Source of the DNA: Gammaproteobacteria bacterium
Lineage (GTDB): Bacteria > Pseudomonadota > Gammaproteobacteria > QOAV01
Reading direction: 5' to 3'
DNA length: 11,222 nucleotides
Assembly: GCA_027067235.1 (NCBI GenBank)
Contig: JALXFQ010000420.1
Coordinates: forward strand, 1-11,222
Shown: piece by piece, positions 1 through 4,647 of the stretch
How positions within the stretch are numbered: the first letter of the stretch is position 1
Layout of the letters: each line of letters starts with the position of its first letter
Made by a program: the position numbers and the translations under genes
Notes under the pieces: model-generated
Told to the model about the DNA's origin: nothing
The model's database searches: none
What the model saw: only the letters and a program-made list of their open reading frames with translations

Positions 1-24
1 TTTCATCAAACCGACTCTCTCCCG
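1..24 (-). other. Possible ribosome binding site and start of a next leftward gene, cut by the window edge
   Basis: On the minus strand a GGGAGAGAG stretch (about 16-24) is followed after 8 nt by ATG AAA at 6-1, an arrangement typical of a translation start. An alternative in-frame ATG lies at 39, but its ribosome binding site would be poor. Only two codons of the gene would lie in the window, so nothing can be said about its product. If real, it continues the leftward array, about 150 nt after the stop of the coiled-coil gene. Confidence 0.25.
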
Positions 25-101
25 GGCCTCGTAGCCCATCAGTCCCTGACCGTTGCCGGCCTGTCGCGGAAGCCAGCCATCGTCTGGCGCGACCGAACCC
101 G

Positions 102-125
102 CTACGCAAGCGCCGCCTTGCGCAG
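102..125 (-). terminator. Hairpin just after the coiled-coil gene, terminator-like without a T run
   Basis: Read on the minus strand, CTGCGCAAG and CTTGCGTAG flank a 6-nt GCGGCG loop. In RNA this gives a 9-bp stem with one G-U pair. It lies 30 nt past the stop codon at 155. No U tract follows, so it is not a classical intrinsic terminator; it may mark a Rho-dependent or processed 3' end. Confidence 0.35.
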
Positions 126-154
126 GGACCCGGCGCCGAACCGAAACCGCCGGA

Positions 155-1300
155 TCAGGTACCAGAGGTGAGCGCCTGCAGACGGGTATGCGTCTGCTCC
201 AGCTCCTTTGCCAGCCGGTCCGCCATGGCTTTGGTGCGCTGATCAGGGGTGCATCGCGCCATTTCCCCTTTTACTGCTTGGAGTCGCCGATCCAGAAAAC
301 GTTCCCTGGATACAAGACGCGATGCCTGGTACATCTTCCTGGCGCCGTCACGATCACCCATGAAACTCAGCAACTGACCCAGTTTGCCGTACAAAACGGG
401 ATTTTTCGGGTCTTTCTTGATTTGCGCCTGCAGCTTCTGTTTTTCCTGTAGAGCACGCTGCTTCATGGCTTGCTTGCGCTTGGCGATTTCCGCCTGATAG
501 GCTTTCTTACGCTCGGCATAGAAGGCGTTTTGCTGTTTGGTATAGGCATCACGCTGCGCCTTGAGTTTTTTGGCACGCTCCGCACGCTGAGCTTCGCGCC
601 TGGACTTCTCTTCGGCAAGGGTTTTCTCGCGCTGGGCCTGCATCTGCCTGATCTGCTCATCGCGACGCGCCCTCTCCTGCTGATACTTGGCCTGGGACTC
701 GGCGCGCTGCTGCTCACGCCTGGCGGCCATTTCCTGCGGGATCTTGCGATCGGCCCTGGCGCGCGCATCCATCTCCGCCTGAACCTGTTGGCTTTTCTGC
801 TCCATGTCGGCGCGCATGCTGGCGCTTTTGGCGTCTGCTGACGCCTTTGCGTTGCTGGCCGGCTTCTTGCCCCAGTTGCTCCAGCTCCAGTGATCCGAAT
901 CCGGCGTGGACGCTTGCTCCGCCGTCTTGCTGGCCGCCTGCGCGGCTTCGGTCGCGCTGCTGGCCGCCTTGGCCCCGGCAGTAGCGGCTGTGTCAGCTGC
1001 GGCGCCGGCATTGGCCTTGCCGGATTTTACCGCCTGCTCATAGGTCATGACCTTGTCGGTTTTCGCCGGCGCCGGTGCGGCAGCCCCGGCTTCTGCCGTC
1101 GCCGGCGGCGCGGCCTGCTGCTTGCCGCCTGCCACAGGGGCCGGGGATGTGGTTGCGTTGCCATTCTCGTCAAACATGGCGCGAACCTTGTTGCGCACTG
1201 CATCGACAAAGGATGAGTCTTCGTCCGCCTGCGAAATGACCGGTTGCGTCGTCATGAGTACAGCCGCCGCCAGCGGCGCCATCATAGTAAGTTTTTTCAT
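155..1300 (-). CDS. Exported Ala-rich coiled-coil protein with TPR-like C-terminus
   Basis: I do not recognise a named family. The start is the ATG at 1300, because AGGAGA lies a few nt upstream and the protein then opens with a clean signal peptide (MKKLTMMAPLAAAVLM, predicted cleavage after VISQA near residue 25). A longer reading from 1330 would bury both. Product: 381 residues. Residues 50-150 are Ala/Pro/Thr-rich low complexity and contain a WSWSNW patch. Residues about 150-300 are highly charged, rich in Gln, Arg, Lys, Glu and Ala, and look like one long coiled coil (TolA-like in composition only). Residues about 300-345 (KDPKNPVLYGKLGQLLSFMG and after) resemble a TPR helix pair, followed by another charged helical stretch. 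It lies 57 nt after the ParA-like gene on the same strand, so they are probably cotranscribed. The signal peptide puts it outside the cytoplasm, so it is unlikely to touch ParA directly. Confidence 0.85.
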   Translation of the reverse strand: MKKLTMMAPLAAAVLMTTQPVISQADEDSSFVDAVRNKVRAMFDENGNATTSPAPVAGGKQQAAPPATAEAGAAAPAPAKTDKVMTYEQAVKSGKANAGAAADTAATAGAKAASSATEAAQAASKTAEQASTPDSDHWSWSNWGKKPASNAKASADAKSASMRADMEQKSQQVQAEMDARARADRKIPQEMAARREQQRAESQAKYQQERARRDEQIRQMQAQREKTLAEEKSRREAQRAERAKKLKAQRDAYTKQQNAFYAERKKAYQAEIAKRKQAMKQRALQEKQKLQAQIKKDPKNPVLYGKLGQLLSFMGDRDGARKMYQASRLVSRERFLDRRLQAVKGEMARCTPDQRTKAMADRLAKELEQTHTRLQALTSGT

Positions 1301-1330
1301 TATCTTTCTCCTGAAATATACAGCTGCCAT

Positions 1331-1356
1331 CTGGCTATATATGTCAGAATAGCCAG
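1331..1356 (-). repeat. Perfect 8-bp inverted repeat between the ParA-like and coiled-coil genes
   Basis: CTGGCTAT (1331-1338) and ATAGCCAG (1349-1356) are perfect inverted copies around a 10-nt loop, starting 1 nt past the ParA-like stop codon. No T run follows on the minus strand. It could be a processing or stabilising hairpin between the two cistrons, or a weak attenuator lowering expression of the downstream gene. Confidence 0.5.
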
Positions 1357-1357
1357 A

Positions 1358-1990
1358 TCATTTATATAGAATTTTCGCCAGTCTGTTAAACTCGGCTGCC
1401 GCCTTGCCCGATGGTTCAAGTTCGTAAACAGCGCATCCTTCACTGAATGAACGCCTGAACATCGTGCGCTGACCCAGCCGCGCCGGAATCAGCCTGATGC
1501 CGTCAAGCTGGAACAAAGCCTGCTCGGCTTCATCCGTCTCCCTGACCCCGATGTGCGTGTCTGCCCGATTGATGAAACACAGCACTTCGGGCTTTTTCTT
1601 GCGTGACGCAGTTGCTTCGTCAATAATCGACAGAAACCGCTGCGTAGACCATACATCCGCCTGACTGGGCGGCACCGGCACAACTATCCGGTGAGCGATG
1701 GCGAGCGCTTCCCTGAAACCTCTCATGTTGGCAGTGCCGACATCAATCAGTACCTGCTTGCGCGTTGTCTTTGGAAAGCTCTTCGGAATAGCGCCTTTCG
1801 AGCTGATCAGCTCGAACGTCGGCTCGATTTCCTCTTCCGTACGTATATCATAGACATCGCTCAGGGTTCTCTGCGGGTCCAGATCCAGGGCCAGCACCTT
1901 TGTACCCTGTTCCGCCAGCCAGACGGCCAGATTAAAGGCTACCGTGCTCTTGCCGGTGCCTCCCTTGAGACTTCCAATAACGGTAATCAC
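1358..1990 (-). CDS. Orphan ParA/MinD-family ATPase
   Basis: A 210-residue P-loop ATPase of the ParA/MinD (SIMIBI) class. Visible motifs are the deviant Walker A KGGTGKST at residues 9-16 with its signature Lys9, the A' region LDLDPQ (Asp36, Asp38) and Walker B VLIDVG (Asp83). Family members dimerise on ATP, bind DNA or membrane non-specifically and place plasmids, chromosomes or protein cargos. At about 210 residues it lacks the N-terminal DNA-binding domain of larger ParA proteins and is closest in size to orphan or cargo-positioning ParA types. The start is a GTG at 1990, with AGGAGG 10 nt upstream and the usual MITVIG opening. No ParB-like gene or obvious parS site lies nearby. It sits between secreted Tyr-rich proteins and an exported coiled-coil protein, which is unusual company. 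The family call is secure; the cargo is unknown. Confidence 0.95.
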   Translation of the reverse strand: MITVIGSLKGGTGKSTVAFNLAVWLAEQGTKVLALDLDPQRTLSDVYDIRTEEEIEPTFELISSKGAIPKSFPKTTRKQVLIDVGTANMRGFREALAIAHRIVVPVPPSQADVWSTQRFLSIIDEATASRKKKPEVLCFINRADTHIGVRETDEAEQALFQLDGIRLIPARLGQRTMFRRSFSEGCAVYELEPSGKAAAEFNRLAKILYK

Positions 1991-2076
1991 AACAACCCGC
2001 CCTCCTTTTGTGTTTTCTACAAATATAAAGGGCTTAATCTTACCACTAGTCCGCCACGGTTTAACCCATGTTATGA
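1991..2076. other. Short spacer upstream of the ParA-like gene
   Basis: 86 nt, AT-richer than the genes around it. It holds the AGGAGG ribosome binding site of the ParA-like gene (minus strand, about 2001-2006). A TATATT-like element is present, but no matching -35 was found, so I do not call a promoter. Confidence 0.5.
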
Positions 2077-2445
2077 CTATCGACGGTATCGATAATTTTG
2101 CGGGTAATACCGGCGGGGATAGGTCCGGTAATAGGACCTGGGAACTGCGCGATAATAATCGGAATAATCCTGATAATACTGTTGACGATTGCGAGCCCGG
2201 GCGCGATTTTCCGCATCCGCTCTGGAGCGATAATCCATGTCCATTTCCATGTCCATGTATATGTCGGCATCCGCATTCATATCAATACGGTGTTTGCCGC
2301 GGCCCCAGTTGTCGAACCATCCGCGCTGGTGGCCGTTGCCGAACCACTGGTCCTTGTTCCACCAGCTGTCGGCGCGAGACATCGCAGGCACCAGCAAAAC
2401 AGCGCAGAACAAACCAAGGGAAACCAGGCGTGTGACCGTATTCAT
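2077..2445 (-). CDS. Small secreted Trp/Asp-Met/Tyr-Arg-rich protein, sulfur-globule-protein-like
   Basis: 122 residues. A signal peptide (MNTVTRLVSLGLFCAVLLVP, cleavage near AMSRA at residue 25) exports it. The mature part opens DSWWNKDQWF, then has a GRGK block, an acidic Met-Asp stretch (DIYMDMEMDMD, about residues 60-72) and a C-terminal third dominated by Tyr and Arg. This order (WW near the mature N-terminus, GRGK, Met-Asp repeats, Tyr/Arg tail) matches the protein encoded just upstream at 2585-3073, so I regard the two as divergent paralogs. The composition recalls the small secreted proteins that coat sulfur globules in purple and other sulfur bacteria; that link is inference. The ATG at 2445 has no visible Shine-Dalgarno, although the signal peptide makes the start credible, so it may be translated weakly or under the control of leader structure. 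Confidence 0.8.
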   Translation of the reverse strand: MNTVTRLVSLGLFCAVLLVPAMSRADSWWNKDQWFGNGHQRGWFDNWGRGKHRIDMNADADIYMDMEMDMDYRSRADAENRARARNRQQYYQDYSDYYRAVPRSYYRTYPRRYYPQNYRYRR

Positions 2446-2475
2446 GGGATCGTATTCGTCACCGAGTCGTTCGTC

Positions 2476-2501
2476 TTCGCCGGCGAGCCGTGCCCGGCGA
2501 A
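2476..2501 (-). repeat. Perfect 8-bp hairpin between the two sulfur-globule-like genes
   Basis: TTCGCCGG (2476-2483) and CCGGCGAA (2494-2501) are perfect inverted copies around a 10-nt loop. The hairpin lies 31 nt upstream of the ATG at 2445, inside the intercistronic leader. No T run follows. Confidence 0.5.
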
Positions 2502-2515
2502 CAAGGCGAATCTCC

Positions 2516-2542
2516 CCTCCCCGGGGTTATCCCGGGGGGAGG
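2516..2542 (-). repeat. Strong GC hairpin between the two sulfur-globule-like genes
   Basis: CCTCCCC (2516-2522) pairs with GGGGAGG (2536-2542). Inside, GGG (2523-2525) pairs with CCC (2531-2533), leaving a GG bulge. Together with the neighbouring hairpin at 2476-2501 it fills most of the 139-nt gap after the stop at 2585. It lacks a T run, so mRNA 3'-end protection or differential expression of the two cistrons is more likely than simple termination. It also resembles the GGGGAG-type palindromes found as dispersed intergenic repeats in many proteobacteria. Confidence 0.5.
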
Positions 2543-2584
2543 AATCCAGGCCGAATCGCATGGCGGTCCAGCCTTTGACTGACT

Positions 2585-3073
2585 TTATTTGCAGCCAGCT
2601 TCGCCTTTTGCCTTGGGCGCAGCCGGAGCCTGAGCAGCAGGCGCCGGAGCCGGACGGCGAGGAGCCGGACGGTAGTCATAGCGAGGGCCGTAATAACCAC
2701 GACGACCATAGCCATAATAGCCATCGTTGTCGCTGGAGTAGTAGTCGCCCTGATAACGGGTATACGCGTCACCGGCGTAGTAGCCGTTGCCACGACCGTT
2801 GCCTTCCCAGTCGGTATCGGCGTCCATATCGGTCTCGGCATCCATGTTGACATTCATGCCGAAGCTGCCCTTGCCACGACCGTGACCACGGCCGTTACCG
2901 CGACCGCGACCGTCAAAATCGCCGGAGCCATAACCGTCGCCAGAGCCGTAACCGTCGCCCCAGCCACTGTTGTCTCCGTCCCACCAGTCGCCAGCGTTGG
3001 CAAAAGGAGCTGCTACAATTGCAGACATGCCCAGCAGCGAAGCCGCCATCATGATTTTTTTAGTGTTACGCAT
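2585..3073 (-). CDS. Small secreted Gly/Asp/Tyr-rich protein, sulfur-globule-protein-like
   Basis: 162 residues, with an ideal ribosome binding site (GGAGG, 7 nt before ATG 3073). Signal peptide MRNTKKIMMAASLLGMSAIV, cleavage after FANA near residue 27. The mature protein begins GDWWDGDNSGWGDG, has two GDGYGS repeats, then a GRGRGNGRGHGRGKG block, an acidic NMDAETDMDADTD block, and a Tyr/Gly/Arg-rich segment (residues about 95-135). It ends in a Pro/Ala linker with a single Cys next to the last residue (AGCK). Gly/Tyr/Asp-rich exported proteins with Trp-rich starts of this kind are known as sulfur-globule envelope proteins (the Sgp group of Allochromatium). I infer a similar structural role, moderately confident in the family resemblance. 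The lone near-terminal Cys could form a disulfide-linked dimer. It is a likely paralog of the product at 2077-2445. Confidence 0.85.
   Translation of the reverse strand: MRNTKKIMMAASLLGMSAIVAAPFANAGDWWDGDNSGWGDGYGSGDGYGSGDFDGRGRGNGRGHGRGKGSFGMNVNMDAETDMDADTDWEGNGRGNGYYAGDAYTRYQGDYYSSDNDGYYGYGRRGYYGPRYDYRPAPRRPAPAPAAQAPAAPKAKGEAGCK
2925..2960 (-). repeat. Two 18-bp tandem copies encoding GDGYGS
   Basis: Copies at 2925-2942 and 2943-2960 differ at two positions and encode the repeated GDGYGS hexapeptide of the secreted protein. This suggests recent internal duplication in a low-complexity region. Confidence 0.7.
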
Positions 3074-3115
3074 TTTTCACCTCCAACAGGTATTTGATTG
3101 CGTGTTGTCAAACTT

Positions 3116-3164
3116 AGAAGCAGCGAAAATCACTTGCTTCTGGCCTTGCGTCGGCAGAGCCGAC
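3116..3164 (-). promoter_or_regulatory. Two hairpins in the leader of the 2585-3073 gene
   Basis: GTCGGC (3150-3155) and GCCGAC (3159-3164) form a 6-bp stem with a 3-nt loop. AGAAGCA (3116-3122) and TGCTTCT (3135-3141) form a perfect 7-bp stem with a 12-nt loop. Both fall in the 5' leader that would be made from the promoter at 3175-3204, upstream of the strong ribosome binding site. They may stabilise the mRNA of an abundant structural protein. Confidence 0.4.
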
Positions 3165-3174
3165 ATTTCTGCGT

Positions 3175-3204
3175 ATTATCCACGGACTGTCCGTGTCGTG
3201 AAAA
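3175..3204 (-). promoter_or_regulatory. Possible promoter with a palindrome in its spacer, for the 2585-3073 gene
   Basis: On the minus strand TTTTCA (3204-3199) and GATAAT (3180-3175) are separated by 18 bp. The spacer contains the perfect palindrome CACGGACTGTCCGTG (3181-3195). The -10 matches consensus at 5 of 6 bases and the -35 at 4 of 6. Dyads between -35 and -10 are typical of MerR-family sites, but no such regulator is encoded here. The dyad may also simply be a hairpin closing the upstream transcript, since it lies about 35 nt after the stop at 3230. Confidence 0.4.
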
Positions 3205-3229
3205 ATATGCGTGAGAAACTGATCCGATA

Positions 3230-3856
3230 TTACCCTCCATTATCCGACCACGCGGCACCCGTCCCGCGGTAAGGCGCCGAACTGCGTTTATCTACTATAG
3301 CGCTTTGTGGAGAAGTGTAAACCCGGTCGGGAAAATAAGCTGCCTGTTTTTTAATCATTCCCCGTCGGCCACGGGGGTAAACCGGGTATTTGTCGGCCGC
3401 CACATAGGCATATTCGTCGCCATAACGGGCATCACCGTGAGCCGGGTAAACCGGCACATAGTCGCCGGGGCGGATCTCATCCTCATACGCCGCAACGCGC
3501 TCGCCATAGCGGTAATCTTCTGCTGCCGGTTCTGCGCGCCGGGGCTGATAGCGGGCGTAGGCGCCGCCGTCTGGTGCGTAGGGATCCGGCGCATAACGGC
3601 TGTCATAGGCATAAGCGCGCGGATCGCTTTCGTAGCTGCGCCTGTCACCGCGATCCACCCAGCTGTCGGCCGCCCACGACACATAACGCCCGGGAACATA
3701 CTCTTCGTAGGCGTAACGGCCTAAATCCCGGTAAGGCTCGCGTGGCAGATAACGCGCGGCGCAGCCCCGCTCCCAGCCCTCTGCCTGGGCAGCGCCAGCG
3801 CTGCCAACCAGTACGACAGCGAGCGTCTGCAGCATAATTTTTCGGGTAAATTTCAT
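3230..3856 (-). CDS. Secreted Tyr/Arg/Asp-rich low-complexity protein
   Basis: 208 residues; no named family recognised. ATG 3856 is chosen over upstream starts at 3883 and 3913 for two reasons: GGAGGG sits 9 nt before it, and the mapped promoter (-10 at 3882-3887) would put the transcript start inside a longer reading. The signal peptide (MKFTRKIMLQTLAVVLVGSA, cleavage after AQA near residue 25) is followed by a mature chain dominated by Tyr, Arg, Asp, Ala and Pro, with recurring short units such as YAYDSRYAPDPYAP and YGDEYAY and a single Cys near residue 32. The chain is probably disordered and acts outside the inner membrane. Abundant Tyr with Arg is the composition of self-associating 'sticker' proteins, so a structural or matrix role beside the sulfur-globule-like proteins is plausible. 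That is inference. Confidence 0.82.
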   Translation of the reverse strand: MKFTRKIMLQTLAVVLVGSAGAAQAEGWERGCAARYLPREPYRDLGRYAYEEYVPGRYVSWAADSWVDRGDRRSYESDPRAYAYDSRYAPDPYAPDGGAYARYQPRRAEPAAEDYRYGERVAAYEDEIRPGDYVPVYPAHGDARYGDEYAYVAADKYPVYPRGRRGMIKKQAAYFPDRVYTSPQSAIVDKRSSAPYRGTGAAWSDNGG

Positions 3857-3881
3857 CTGGGCATTCCCTCCATTCGGGATC

Positions 3882-3910
3882 ATTATATTATTACTTAATA
3901 ATATTGTAAA
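3882..3910 (-). promoter_or_regulatory. Near-consensus sigma-70 promoter with a palindromic spacer, for the 3230-3856 gene
   Basis: Minus strand: -35 TTTACA (3910-3905), 17-bp spacer, -10 TATAAT (3887-3882), giving 5 of 6 and 6 of 6 consensus bases. Transcription would start near 3875 and leave a leader of about 18 nt carrying the GGAGGG site. A perfect AT-rich dyad with 9-bp arms (3885-3893 and 3896-3904) and a 2-bp centre fills the spacer and touches the -10. It could be an operator or just a melting aid. Confidence 0.75.
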
Positions 3911-4057
3911 CATGAAGAGTAAGAAATTTGCGATTTTTCCGCAGGCTGCTCTGGCGCTGCCCGATGCGGCGCGCTGGCGCGTGATCCGTGGCGATGCGCG
4001 GACTGAAAGCCGGGAACAAACGGGGTAGGAAATCAGGCCAAAACAATCAGCCAGCCG

Positions 4058-4456
4058 CTAACGTCGGCGCAGCCACCAAAGTTCGGCCTGACGGCGCGAC
4101 CACCCCGGTTCGTTGAAGTTATAGTAGCCGTAATACGGACGCGGTACATAGGGATCAAAATAGGGATCGTAGCGTGGCGCAGGCATGCTGTAGTCACGGG
4201 GGTAGGCTCCCGGCCGGGCATCATACTGCGGTGCCTGGGTATTCCCTGGCCCGGGCGCGGGACAACTGTAGCGACTGACGCTTGCCGCGTTGCTGTAATC
4301 CGGCTCCTGCGGGTCCTGGCTACCCGGGTTCTGGCTGCCCGCGCCTTGCCCGGACATCTTATCCGCCAGTTCGCCAAAAGTCAGCGCGTGGGCGGCAGGC
4401 GCGGCCGTTGTGGTCAGCAGCAGACAGAACGCCAGCCGGATTGATTTGACTTGCAT
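4058..4456 (-). CDS. Small secreted Pro/Tyr-rich protein
   Basis: 132 residues; no family recognised. The frame is open back to 4651, but the residues before 4456 look like translated spacer. ATG 4456 gives a signal peptide (MQVKSIRLAFCLLLTTTAAP, cleavage after AHA at residue 24) and has only a weak GGTGG ribosome binding site. The mature chain starts LTFGELADKMSGQG, has a short internal duplication (GSQNPGSQDP), a single Cys, then a Pro/Tyr-rich half (YDPYFDPYVPRPYYGYYNF) and a basic, Trp-containing end (ELWWLRRR). It follows the RND gene by 191 nt on the same strand and precedes three other Tyr-rich secreted proteins, so it probably belongs to the same functional group. I infer an exported structural or accessory protein. 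Confidence 0.7.
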   Translation of the reverse strand: MQVKSIRLAFCLLLTTTAAPAAHALTFGELADKMSGQGAGSQNPGSQDPQEPDYSNAASVSRYSCPAPGPGNTQAPQYDARPGAYPRDYSMPAPRYDPYFDPYVPRPYYGYYNFNEPGWSRRQAELWWLRRR

Positions 4457-4647
4457 GACACCACCGGTCAACACTCTGCCGCCGGGATATGTGCTTCGAA
4501 ACCTGCTCCGCACGACGACCGCTCCCCAGGCCAATGGCTGCCGGCAAAACCACCCCTGCCCGCCGCGCCGCGGCCGCAAACACCGAAACCGCAGCCTGGC
4601 AACAACCTGACCCGTTTGTGTTCCACCTGCTTCATTCAGTCTTTCCT
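4457..4647 (-). other. 191-nt gap between the RND gene and the first Tyr-rich gene
   Basis: GC-rich, with no convincing promoter, no T-run terminator and no separate gene. The reading frame of the downstream gene stays open through it, but the translation has no family features. Read-through from the pump operon is possible. Confidence 0.4.

Noticed and set aside
53..451. 132-codon plus-strand frame at the left edge
   Set aside because: Antisense to the end of the coiled-coil gene, with low-complexity Arg/Thr translation and no start signals.
1300..1330. Ten-codon longer start for the coiled-coil protein at 1330
   Set aside because: It would put the AGGAGA ribosome binding site inside the gene and bury the signal peptide; it also begins right at the intergenic hairpin.
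3940..3985. GC-rich dyads followed by an A/T run, as a terminator after the 4058-4456 gene
   Set aside because: On the minus strand the stem is weak and the run is A, not T; on the plus strand the T run comes before the stem. Neither orientation fits an intrinsic terminator.
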